DNA of 64,000 nt from an uncultured Pseudomonadales bacterium (lineage in GTDB: Bacteria; Pseudomonadota; Gammaproteobacteria; Pseudomonadales; Azotimanducaceae), in NCBI GenBank assembly GCA_937921865.1, contig CAKZWF010000061.1, positions 1 through 64,000 of the forward strand, given 5' to 3'. The translations under genes and the position numbers were made by a program. Positions 1-9,278 of this stretch are shown one piece after another (position 1 is the first letter of the stretch; the number at the start of each line of letters is the position of its first letter). Under the pieces are notes generated by a model that did not search any database, was not told where the DNA came from, and saw only the letters and a program-made list of their open reading frames with translations.

Positions 1-419
1 GCTTCCATATTCGCGAAGAGCGTATCGCCGCCAACCTCAGGCACCAGACGCGCACGCAGGATAGAGCCGAGCGAAGGTTCAGCACGCCAGGTGACATCCG
101 AGTGCCAGACATTGATGTATGGCGGGTGGTCTTCATCGTTAATCAGATGAATAACCTCCGGGTGATTGGCGTCATTGGGTGTAAAGGGGTGCACTTCGAG
201 TTCGCCGAAGCGCGCGGCAAAAGCTATGTGCGCCTCCATCGAAATGTGCTGATCGCGAAAGAACAGTACTTTACGCTCGACCAGGAGTTCGGCAAGTCGA
301 GCGATGGTGCCCGAATCAAGGTTTGCACTTAAGTCAATGTCGTGAACCTCGGTGCCGATGCACGGAGTGAGGTGCTGGAGTTTGAAATCCGTATCGGGTT
401 CAGCCACGAGTTCGGCCAT
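1..419 (-). CDS. TauD/TfdA-family Fe(II)/2-oxoglutarate dioxygenase, 3' end cut by window
   Basis: The gene runs off the left edge; 139 N-terminal residues are visible. It starts at ATG 419, seven bases after AGGAG. The reading frame contains FFRDQ near residue 53 and WHSDVTW at 105-111. H106 and D108 give the HxD pair that binds iron in the taurine/alpha-ketoglutarate dioxygenase (TauD/TfdA) family, and the spacing from the N terminus is normal for that family. Members hydroxylate sulfonates, aryloxyacids, carnitine precursors or other small acids, releasing succinate and CO2. The distal iron His and the 2-oxoglutarate-binding Arg lie outside the window, so substrate cannot be judged. Cytoplasmic; no signal peptide. 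The next gene (601-1254) is on the same strand but 180 bases away. Confidence 0.88.
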   Translation of the reverse strand, partial: MAELVAEPDTDFKLQHLTPCIGTEVHDIDLSANLDSGTIARLAELLVERKVLFFRDQHISMEAHIAFAARFGELEVHPFTPNDANHPEVIHLINDEDHPPYINVWHSDVTWRAEPSLGSILRARLVPEVGGDTLFANME

Positions 420-600
420 GGTGATTCTCCTCATACGATCGCGTGGATAGTACCATCCGACCCAAACACAGCGCTAAAAGGTTAGGTGACGCCTCGGCGG
501 GTTGGATCCGCAGGACAGGAGCGGAATCTTGCAGTGCGCCAGCGGCGTCTGTGCATGACGCTAAGCACACATAGGACTACTATCGATCGCCGGCGAGAGT

Positions 601-1254
601 TTACCCGTCGCCACCTGCGACCCGCGCTTCGTACTCCTCGGCAGTGATGAGTCCCAGCGCCTCAGCTTCTGCCTGGTCGGCAGCTGGCAGAACATCCTGA
701 ACCAGGTCGATGCGCTTCCACAATGCAAGCCTCACCGAGCCGTCTTCAGCTGGCAGGTAGGGTGACTGTTCCACTGGCTGCATCTTGTGCACATAGCGTG
801 GACAGTTTTGCCAAACACGCTCGATTTCGACCTCCACAGCTATGCTCGCCCCCGGATAGCTCGCCAGCATCGGACCATCGCGAAGCAGGCGGGCTTCGCC
901 TCTCACGCGCATGCGTTGCGGCGTCTCAAAGTCAATGAACAACAGTCCGACTTTGGCTTTGGCTTCGATATTGCCCAGGGACATGAACATGCCATTGCCA
1001 TCGTAGTTCGGAAACACCAGCGTCCGGCTATTCGGAACTCGCACGAAGCCTGGTGCACCACCTTTGTAGGAAGACGATGGGAAGCCCTGCTCATCGACCG
1101 TTGACAGAAAGAACATGTTTCGGCTGTGGATGAATGCCGTCTGCTCAGCAGTGAGTTCTTCAGAGAGAATGGCTTCGCTTAAACGATCAGCCAGACCCCG
1201 TGTTTGGAATTCATCCTGCAGTGTTCGCTGGGTGTCTGTGTAGAAATCGGCCAT
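601..1254 (-). CDS. Pyridoxamine 5'-phosphate oxidase-like FMN-binding split-barrel protein
   Basis: 217 residues. I place the start at ATG 1254 because GAGGAAGGACA lies directly before it; an upstream in-frame ATG at 1284 lacks such a site. After a helical N terminus, FFLSTVDEQGFPSS (about residues 48-61) is the first strand pair of the split barrel. It is followed by LVFPNYDGNGMFMSLGN (about 83-99), RMRVRGEA, and IERVWQNCPRYV, an arrangement common in the PPOX-like family (cf. COG3576-type proteins). These bind FMN, or sometimes F420 or heme; the true PdxH active-site set is not evident, so vitamin B6 synthesis is not implied. The C-terminal 30 residues are an acidic Ala/Glu-rich extension. 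Cytoplasmic. Substrate unknown. Confidence 0.85.
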   Translation of the reverse strand: MADFYTDTQRTLQDEFQTRGLADRLSEAILSEELTAEQTAFIHSRNMFFLSTVDEQGFPSSSYKGGAPGFVRVPNSRTLVFPNYDGNGMFMSLGNIEAKAKVGLLFIDFETPQRMRVRGEARLLRDGPMLASYPGASIAVEVEIERVWQNCPRYVHKMQPVEQSPYLPAEDGSVRLALWKRIDLVQDVLPAADQAEAEALGLITAEEYEARVAGGDG

Positions 1255-1434
1255 TGTCCTTCCTCGATGTCTGTGCTCATACAAATTACTGGCCTGCTGT
1301 GCTGACTATATTGACAGAAGTTATTCGCGAGTGCCCGAATAGGGTTGTGGGTTCAGTCCGTCGACGCAACACACCGGCTAAAGCGTTCGGCAAGGATATC
1401 TCGCATCGAACCGGGGTATGACAGACACTCTATG

Positions 1435-1453
1435 AAACCTCGGTTCGACCCCA
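1435..1453. repeat. Left copy of a 19-bp inverted repeat (GGTTCGA element)
   Basis: AAACCTCGGTTCGACCCCA here is the exact reverse complement of 2221-2239 on the far side of the HAD gene. A shorter facing core, TCGAACCG at 1406-1413, can pair with CGGTTCGA at 1441-1448, so this side alone could also form a hairpin. The core resembles a tRNA T-loop half but no tRNA is present. It is compatible with a REP-like extragenic palindrome. Confidence 0.75.
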
Positions 1454-1487
1454 ATTGTTTTGACACTTCACCTGATGGGAGACGCTG

Positions 1488-2204
1488 ATGAATTTCGCCG
1501 ACATAAAGGCATTAACTTTCGATACGGGTGGAACAATCCTCGATTGGCACTCGGGATTTAGGGATGCGCTGAAAACCGCTGGTGAGGCCCACGGCCTGGA
1601 GAGAGACTGGGCTGATATAGCAAATCAATTACGCCGTCAGTCTCTCGGAAAAATGGTCAACCTCGGTGAACATGAACCTCCGGCCTATAATTTTGATGGC
1701 GCCCATCGGAGCACACTCGATGAACTGATCGAGACACATGGGTTGCAGGTTTTCAGCGAGGCGGACCGTCATGCGATTGCCTATACCGCGCCACACAAAT
1801 TTCAATGCTGGCCAGATTTTGTCACCGCATTGCCACAACTGCGCGAGCGAGTTTTATGTGCATCGTTCACGATCTTGAGCTATCGCCTGATCATTGATAC
1901 CGCGCGTCGTAATGGTTTGCATTGGGACGCAGTATTTTCCTGCGAAGGCATCGGCAAATACAAAATGTTGCCCGAGGCATATGAGACAGTGGCCCGGCAC
2001 CTGCAGCTTGAACCCGCTGAAATAGGCATGGTGGCTTGTCATCACTTCGACCTGGATGCAGCGGCTAGAGTTGGCTTTCGCACCGCTTATGTCAGGCGAC
2101 CCACCGAGTGGGGGCCCGTTGACCCGCCAGATATTCCCGCGACCATCTCGAGGGACATAGAAGTCGATACGTTTAGCGAACTGGTAACCGCATTGAGGCA
2201 ATAA
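1488..2204 (+). CDS. HAD-superfamily hydrolase, haloacid dehalogenase type II-like
   Basis: 238 residues, ATG start with GGGAG seven bases upstream. Motif I is FDTGGT with D12 as the expected nucleophile. A serine/threonine-rich stretch near 126-131 (SFTILS) sits at motif II, K157/K159 (KYK) at motif III, and HHFDLDAA (186-193) at motif IV. The tail RTAYVRRPTEWG strongly recalls 2-haloacid dehalogenases, where RTAFVxRP is typical. Enzymes of that type hydrolyse L-2-haloacids through an aspartyl ester; other members are phosphatases. The usual motif II is LSNGxx, so the substrate may differ. The gene stands alone and is bracketed by short inverted repeats (1435-1453, 2221-2239), which could mean insertion as a unit or simply extragenic palindromes on each side. 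Confidence 0.85.
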   Translation: MNFADIKALTFDTGGTILDWHSGFRDALKTAGEAHGLERDWADIANQLRRQSLGKMVNLGEHEPPAYNFDGAHRSTLDELIETHGLQVFSEADRHAIAYTAPHKFQCWPDFVTALPQLRERVLCASFTILSYRLIIDTARRNGLHWDAVFSCEGIGKYKMLPEAYETVARHLQLEPAEIGMVACHHFDLDAAARVGFRTAYVRRPTEWGPVDPPDIPATISRDIEVDTFSELVTALRQ

Positions 2205-2220
2205 CGTCCAACACCTAAAG

Positions 2221-2239
2221 TGGGGTCGAACCGAGGTTT
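2221..2239. repeat. Right copy of the 19-bp inverted repeat flanking the HAD gene
   Basis: TGGGGTCGAACCGAGGTTT is a perfect reverse complement of 1435-1453. It also pairs imperfectly with 2279-2298, giving a long hairpin with a loop of about 39 bases. This organisation (two inverted units in an intergenic gap) is typical of REP doublets. Confidence 0.75.
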
Positions 2240-2278
2240 TACGGAAGGTCGGCAATGCGTAGGTTCGATCCGCTCCAT

Positions 2279-2298
2279 AAAACTGCGGTTCGACCCCT
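2279..2298. repeat. Third, diverged GGTTCGACCCC unit
   Basis: AAAACTGCGGTTCGACCCCT is in the same orientation as 1435-1453 with small differences, and inverted relative to 2221-2239. AGGTTCGATCC at 2261-2271 may be a further decayed unit. Confidence 0.6.
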
Positions 2299-2380
2299 AT
2301 TTATCAGAGCAAAAGCGATCAAGGCTGGGCCTGGAGTTGATTTTCTACTGGAAGAAGCCAGTATAAGTGATTGATTTTAT

Positions 2381-2457
<77 letters not shown>

Positions 2458-2545
2458 AGGGGGGCGCTATCATACAAAATCACCGCGAATATCCAAGCTG
2501 TAATCGGGAGAATCCGCAACTAATCGGCGTCTGTTCGCTTCTGAA

Positions 2546-4570
<2,025 letters not shown>

Positions 4571-4772
4571 AGTAGTTGCCGTTCAGCGAAGAGAACTGGA
4601 CATTGTAATTCGTTCCGGCCATTAGACCAGCACGCTGAGGTCTGATGTTGCCATCGGGGTGGCAGCAGCGGCGAGAAGGTGGGAGTTCAGTTCCGGATGC
4701 AACCGGCGGGAGATCGGGTATTCGGGTAATCACAGCCTGCTGAGCCGCAGGCCGTGATCAAATGACGATTGC

Positions 4773-5057
4773 TCAGTCGTCGGATTTCTGTTCGTCTTCA
4801 GGCGCTGCCTCTGCGGATGCTTCCGTCTCCTCTGCAGAGGCCTCTGTAGAGGCCTCTGCAGCGGCCTCTTCAGCTGCTTCTTCCACAACCTCTGGTTCCG
4901 GAGCCTTTACTGGCGCGGCTTCGATGAGTTTGTGTTCCAGCAGGATGGCAACTTTCTCATCGCCGTTGATCCAGCGCTTGGCTGCGTTCTTTACCGCATA
5001 GCGTTCGCTGCGTTTCTGAAAAATCGTGTACTCGTCAGTTTTGGCAATGACTTTCAC
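4773..5057 (-). CDS. Small conserved hypothetical protein with acidic Ala/Glu tail
   Basis: 94 residues. The frame is open to an upstream ATG at 5132, but the start is set at GTG 5057 because AAGGAG lies six bases before it. The first ~50 residues form a compact basic domain (KVIAKTDEYTIFQKRSERYA then KRWINGDEKVAILLEHKLI), similar to uncharacterised gammaproteobacterial proteins. The rest is a low-complexity tail of Ala, Glu and Ser. That tail is coded partly by a 12-bp DNA repeat, GAGGCCTCTGYA, at 4837-4872 (third copy degenerate). No signal peptide or membrane segment; probably cytoplasmic. Function unknown. It is divergent from korA across a 309-base gap. Confidence 0.75.
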   Translation of the reverse strand: MKVIAKTDEYTIFQKRSERYAVKNAAKRWINGDEKVAILLEHKLIEAAPVKAPEPEVVEEAAEEAAAEASTEASAEETEASAEAAPEDEQKSDD

Positions 5058-5366
5058 GTGCTGCTCCTTAAGTGTGTCGGTGTGTTGCGGCGGGCCCGCC
5101 CCAGGGGCAGTTTCCCGGCCTTCATCTGCCAAACCACTGCTGGCAGTAGTTTGGCCGCGCGCACCTTAGCCCACTGCATAGAGAAAGGCACCTATAATCA
5201 GCCGCTCATCCGGAGGCTCTGGCTTGCCCGAGAGCCTGCTGCCTGCCGGGAAACTACGCGAAATCCCATATCGATATTCCGACGTGGTCACTCCCAATGG
5301 AAAGTGATTTCAGTACAATCCGCGCTCCTGATCTGTAGCGCACCGTTAAAAGAGCCATAGAGAACC
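5058..5366. other. 309-base divergent intergenic region upstream of korA
   Basis: No gene seen. A TATAAT at 5193-5198 and a TACAAT at 5314-5319 could be -10 elements for korA, but neither has a convincing -35 hexamer at 16-18 bases. A short inverted repeat TCACT...AGTGA spans 5288-5307. The korA start is preceded only by a weak TAGAGA. Confidence 0.3.
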
Positions 5367-7232
5367 ATGTCCGCAACGCCAATTCCTGAAAAAACCAGCT
5401 ATGTGGTCCGTTTTGCCGGAGACTCCGGTGACGGCATTCAGCTGCAGGGACAGCAGTTCACAATCGCCTCAGCAGAAGGCGGTCATGATCTTGCCACCCT
5501 TCCCGATTTCCCGGCTGAAATTCGTGCACCAGCCGGCACCCGCTATGGCGTATCGGCTTTTCAGATCCAGTTCGGTGGAGACGACATCACCACACCCGGC
5601 GATGAGCCGGATGTTCTTATTGCTCTTAATCCGGCAGCCCTGGTAGTGAATCTGCCTCGGCTGCGCTCCGGTGCAACAATCTTCGTCGATTCCGACGCGT
5701 TTAACGCCCAACGTCTGAAACGTGCCGACCTCAGCAGCAACCCCCTGGAAGATGGCAGCCTGGACGACTACAACGTAATCAAAGTCGCCATCAGCAGCCT
5801 GACGCAGGAGACCGTCAAACCCTTCGGCATGGGTTCGAAAGACTCACTGCGCTGCAAAAACCTCTGGGCACTCGGTCTGATGATGTGGCTGTTCGACCAG
5901 CCACGTGAGGCCACCCAGAAGTGGATCAGTGCCAAGTTCGGCGGTGATGCCCAGGTTCGCGATGCCAACCTTGCGGCTTTGAATGCCGGTCATGCCTACG
6001 GTGAAACCGTTGAGCTGCACCATCAGATTCATCCGCATCCGACACCGGAAGCTGACCTTGAGTCTCGTGAGTACCGGACGCTCACGGGCGCTGAGGCGCT
6101 GGCATTAGGACTGGTTGCTGCCGGCGAGCTCGCCGATACGGCACTGATGTTCTGTTCTTATCCGATCACCCCGGCTTCGTCGATTCTGCATACTCTGACC
6201 GGTCTCGAAGATGCCGGTGTGGCGACATTCCAGGCGGAAGACGAGATTGCCGCCGTCTGCGCCGCAATCGGTGCGTCCTACGCGGGCAAAATTGGCGTTA
6301 CCAGCAGCAGTGGACCCGGTATTGCGCTGAAAACCGAAGCGATTGGCCTTGCTGTCGCCACAGAATTGCCGCTGATCATCGTGAATTCGCAGCGAGCCGG
6401 TCCATCCACCGGCATGCCTACCAAAACCGAGCAATCTGACCTTTATCAGGCCGTTTACGGGCGCAACGGTGACACCCCGATACCCGTTCTGGCGGCGCGC
6501 TCACCTGCAGATTGTTTCGATACCACAATAGAGGCAGTACGAATCGCGCTGCGACATATGACCCCGGTGATGCTGCTGACCGATGGCTACATCGCCAACG
6601 CTTCAGAACTCTGGCCGATTCCCGATCTGGATGACTATGATCCGATCGCGCACTGGAAACCGGATGCAGATGCTTCGGGCAACGTCTTCGATCGCGATGC
6701 GGAAACTCTGGCCAGACGCTGGGCTGTACCCGGTCACCCGAGCTTTGTGCATCGGGTGGGCGGCATTGAAAAAGACATCGACAGCGGCAATATTTCTTAT
6801 GATGCAGACAATCATCAAGCGATGACCGATCTGCGCCGGGACAAGGTAAAAACTGTCGCCGACTACCTGCCGGATCAGGAACTGGAGGCCGGGGTATATG
6901 GCGGCCTTGCCGTTGTCGCCTGGGGTTCTACCTGGGGCAGTGTTTATCAGGCGGTGCAGGCGTGTCTGAACGAAGGTCTTGCTGTCGCTCATATTCATCT
7001 ACGCCATATCAATCCTCTGCCAGCCAATCTTGCCGCGCTGCTGGCCCAGTTCGATAGCATATTGGTGCCGGAACTGAACGACGGCCAATTGGTTACATTA
7101 TTGCGAGATCGGGTCAGGCTGGATCTTGAACAACTCAATCAGGTCAACGGGCAGCCGCTGCACGTAGCGACCCTGGAAGAACGCATCCGTCACCTAGCCC
7201 CACGCCGAATACAGGAGGCCAGCAATGAGTGA
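5367..7232 (+). CDS. korA: 2-oxoglutarate/2-oxoacid:ferredoxin oxidoreductase, fused gamma-alpha subunit
   Basis: 621 residues. KorAB oxidatively decarboxylates 2-oxoglutarate to succinyl-CoA (or acts on related 2-oxoacids), reducing ferredoxin. Residues about 1-200 are the gamma domain (FAGDSGDGIQLQGQ near the N terminus). From about 225 on is the alpha subunit's pyrimidine-binding fold, with SYPITPAS and the conserved QAEDEIAAV and TSSSGPGIALKTEAIG. This gamma-alpha fusion is the form found in two-subunit KOR of aerobes and microaerobes. It overlaps korB by eight bases (stop within ATGAGTGA), implying translational coupling. No separate ferredoxin-like delta subunit or ferredoxin gene is present nearby. 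Strict substrate choice (2-oxoglutarate versus pyruvate or branched acids) cannot be read from sequence alone. Confidence 0.92.
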   Translation: MSATPIPEKTSYVVRFAGDSGDGIQLQGQQFTIASAEGGHDLATLPDFPAEIRAPAGTRYGVSAFQIQFGGDDITTPGDEPDVLIALNPAALVVNLPRLRSGATIFVDSDAFNAQRLKRADLSSNPLEDGSLDDYNVIKVAISSLTQETVKPFGMGSKDSLRCKNLWALGLMMWLFDQPREATQKWISAKFGGDAQVRDANLAALNAGHAYGETVELHHQIHPHPTPEADLESREYRTLTGAEALALGLVAAGELADTALMFCSYPITPASSILHTLTGLEDAGVATFQAEDEIAAVCAAIGASYAGKIGVTSSSGPGIALKTEAIGLAVATELPLIIVNSQRAGPSTGMPTKTEQSDLYQAVYGRNGDTPIPVLAARSPADCFDTTIEAVRIALRHMTPVMLLTDGYIANASELWPIPDLDDYDPIAHWKPDADASGNVFDRDAETLARRWAVPGHPSFVHRVGGIEKDIDSGNISYDADNHQAMTDLRRDKVKTVADYLPDQELEAGVYGGLAVVAWGSTWGSVYQAVQACLNEGLAVAHIHLRHINPLPANLAALLAQFDSILVPELNDGQLVTLLRDRVRLDLEQLNQVNGQPLHVATLEERIRHLAPRRIQEASNE

Positions 7233-8217
7233 ACTGTCATTCAAAGACTACGCCACAGATCAGGAAGTTCGCTGGTGCCCGGGTTGCGGAGACTACTCCA
7301 TTCTCAAGGCCGTTCAGAAAACGCTGGCTGACCTGAAAGCTGACAGGGCTAATACAGTCTTCGTCTCCGGCATTGGCTGCTCGTCGCGACTGCCCTACTA
7401 CGTCGATACCTATGGTTTTCACACCATCCACGGTAGAGCCCCGGCCGTTGCCACCGGTGTGAAGCTGGCCAATCCCGATCTGGATGTCTGGGTAGTGACC
7501 GGTGACGGTGACGGCTTATCAATCGGCGGCAACCATCTGCTGCACGCGCTGCGTCGCAATGTGAATCTGAATATCCTGCTGTTCAACAATGAGATCTACG
7601 GGTTGACTAAAGGCCAGTACTCGCCAACTTCGAGGATCGGCACCACCAGCCCTTCGAGCCCGACCGGTTCCATCGATGCTCCTATACATCCGGGGGTGTT
7701 CGCACTGGGTGCGGGTGCCAGCTTCTTTGCCCGTGCTGTCGACATCGACCAGAAAGGTCTGCCACCGGTTCTCGCCGCCGCTCGAGCCCATCAGGGCGCA
7801 GCGCTGGTGGAAATCCTGCAGAATTGCATCGTCTACAACAAAGATGTCTTTGACGATGTCGTGGCCAAGAAAACGGCGGCAGAAACCCAGATTCAGGTGC
7901 AGCACGGCGAACGGCTGATCTACGGGACCAATCGGAACAAAGGCCTGCGGCTCAACCCGCAGACGCTATCGCTGGAGAGCGTCATCCTTGGCGAAGACGG
8001 TGTCAGCGAAGCCGATATTCTGGTCCACGATGAAACCAATCCAACGCTGGCGCAGATGCTGCTGAGCCTCGAAGCCCCCCTGCCTGCCGCAATGGGAATC
8101 ATCCACCGAGTGGATAAACCGGCCTTTGAATCCAGCTTCTGGGACCATAAACCCACCCAGCGTCGCGCCCGGGTCAACGACCTGTTACGTCGCGGTAATC
8201 TGTTGGATCGCCGCTAA
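7225..8217 (+). CDS. korB: 2-oxoacid:ferredoxin oxidoreductase beta subunit (TPP- and Fe-S-binding)
   Basis: 330 residues; ATG preceded by AGGAGG with six-base spacing inside the end of korA. WCPGCGDY (about 18-25) and SGIGCSS (about 49-55) supply cysteines for the single [4Fe-4S] cluster. GDGDGLSIGGNH (about 93-104) with FNNEIYGLTKGQ (about 119-130) is the Mg-thiamine pyrophosphate site. The C-terminal ~130 residues are the usual tail of this subunit. It partners KorA in a cytoplasmic heterotetramer. Electrons must go to a ferredoxin encoded elsewhere. The next gene is a regulator 326 bases downstream and probably a separate transcript. Confidence 0.93.
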   Translation: MSELSFKDYATDQEVRWCPGCGDYSILKAVQKTLADLKADRANTVFVSGIGCSSRLPYYVDTYGFHTIHGRAPAVATGVKLANPDLDVWVVTGDGDGLSIGGNHLLHALRRNVNLNILLFNNEIYGLTKGQYSPTSRIGTTSPSSPTGSIDAPIHPGVFALGAGASFFARAVDIDQKGLPPVLAAARAHQGAALVEILQNCIVYNKDVFDDVVAKKTAAETQIQVQHGERLIYGTNRNKGLRLNPQTLSLESVILGEDGVSEADILVHDETNPTLAQMLLSLEAPLPAAMGIIHRVDKPAFESSFWDHKPTQRRARVNDLLRRGNLLDRR

Positions 8218-8334
8218 GCGGACCTCAACCGCTGGGACGACTGTCCCGACGAACGTCCCGCCACGGTTCTGAACTCTCCCGCAACCGCGCTTCGATGAGC
8301 GGGCACCCGACCTGCGTCACGTTTTGTTACAAAT

Positions 8335-8357
8335 CTCCGTTACTTTTGGTAACGGAG
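8335..8357. promoter_or_regulatory. Perfect 9-bp inverted repeat, candidate operator
   Basis: CTCCGTTAC (8335-8343) and GTAACGGAG (8349-8357) are exact reverse complements around a five-base spacer. GTTAC also occurs just upstream (8326-8330). Without a T-run downstream it is less likely a terminator than a protein-binding palindrome. It lies about 190 bases before the regulator gene. Confidence 0.5.
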
Positions 8358-8399
8358 GACTGGACATTCCCGAATACAGACCTACAATGCCCAGACCAT

Positions 8400-8414
8400 A
8401 TTGGTCAGACCAAT
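8400..8414. promoter_or_regulatory. PdhR/FadR-type palindrome, likely autoregulatory operator
   Basis: ATTGGTCAGACCAAT fits the E. coli PdhR box ATTGGTnnnACCAAT exactly and contains the TGGTnnGACCA-like core of FadR-type sites. An overlapping second palindrome, GACCA-TAT-TGGTC, begins at 8394. The gene that follows encodes a FadR-subfamily GntR protein, so autoregulation of the regulator-pump operon is the simplest reading. This is an inference from site and neighbour. Confidence 0.65.
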
Positions 8415-8543
8415 TTGGCCTGCGCAATTTCGGCGATGTTATTCGAACCGAACCGCCAGCAGATCTGAACCACGGCCTGCAACACGACCGGGAAGCCCTC
8501 AGGGCCACCTGATCAGACGACTATTGGAAGCTGAGATACAGCG

Positions 8544-9278
8544 ATGACCAGAAGCAGACACGAAGAGATAGCTGACGTACTCACCCGGGACGTGCTGATC
8601 GGGCAATACCGTATTGGTGAGCGACTGCCATCGGAGCGAGATCTCTCCACGCGTTTTGACGCCAGTCGTGGCGCTGTCCGTGAAGCCATGAAAATTCTCG
8701 AACAGCTGGGGATTGCCCAGATTCAACCCGGCGGCGCCCGGGTTGCCCCCTTAGAAGAAGCCAGCCTGGACGTGATCGGCCATCTGCTGGCCCTTGGCGA
8801 TGTGCCGAATCGCACCCTGGTCGAACAGATCCTGGATGTGATCAGCAACCTGATCCAGACCGCAGCGGTCAACGCCGTCAGTGCCGCCGATGACGCACAA
8901 CTGGAATCACTGCGGGCGCTGACTCGACCTTTGTATCAGCAGGATCTGGATAACGATGAACATATGCAGGCACGGGTATTGCTGATGAGCAGCATGATGC
9001 GCGCCAGCGGCAATCTGGTGGTCCAGCTGATTGCACGGTCTCTGCTTCAACAATTCATGCCGCAGATGTCAGAGCTGCGTCGCTACGCTGAACTGGATCG
9101 AGATGCCCATCGGGAGCTGGCGATGACACTTGATGATGCAATGGGTCGCCGTGACCTGACCGCAGTTCGAACTACGTTAGCCCGATTGTCAGAAATCAAT
9201 CGGCAGCACACCTTGAGAACCTTAGAAGACTACGAAAAAGCTCAGAAACTGGGCGCTATGGAGGTTGCCGCATCATGA
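8544..9278 (+). CDS. GntR-family transcriptional regulator, FadR (FCD) subfamily
   Basis: 244 residues. The N-terminal winged helix spans about residues 5-72 with the family signature YRIGERLPSERDLSTRF and SRGAVREAMKILEQLG as recognition region. The C-terminal all-helical part (about 95-225) fits the FCD ligand-binding domain; its metal-ligand histidines are only partly evident (DRDAHRELA). It probably binds a small organic acid or acyl ligand and controls the adjacent RND pump. The stop overlaps the adaptor start by four bases (ATGA), so the three genes form an operon. A PdhR-like palindrome lies 130-145 bases upstream. Confidence 0.92.
   Translation: MTRSRHEEIADVLTRDVLIGQYRIGERLPSERDLSTRFDASRGAVREAMKILEQLGIAQIQPGGARVAPLEEASLDVIGHLLALGDVPNRTLVEQILDVISNLIQTAAVNAVSAADDAQLESLRALTRPLYQQDLDNDEHMQARVLLMSSMMRASGNLVVQLIARSLLQQFMPQMSELRRYAELDRDAHRELAMTLDDAMGRRDLTAVRTTLARLSEINRQHTLRTLEDYEKAQKLGAMEVAAS

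Larger units (their letters stand above)
8218..8543. other. Regulatory intergenic region before the GntR-RND operon
   Basis: 326 bases without a credible gene (a 62-codon frame at 8324-8512 has no binding site or family resemblance). It holds a perfect 9-bp inverted repeat at 8335-8357 and a PdhR-like palindrome at 8400-8414, both listed separately. A small GGGAC/GTCCC hairpin lies just after korB near 8236. Confidence 0.7.

Noticed and set aside
1406-1453. Partial tRNA suggested by GGTTCGA cores
   Set aside because: No acceptor, D or anticodon arm can be drawn around them; better explained as extragenic repeats.
4571-4772. Possible LexA box or leader for uvrB
   Set aside because: No CTGT-N8-ACAG match was found; only short irregular stems.
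5193-5198. TATAAT as korA promoter
   Set aside because: No acceptable -35 at normal spacing, 170 bases from the start; kept only as a remark.
8324-8512. 62-codon frame in the GntR upstream region
   Set aside because: No ribosome binding site, overlaps both palindromes, no recognisable peptide.
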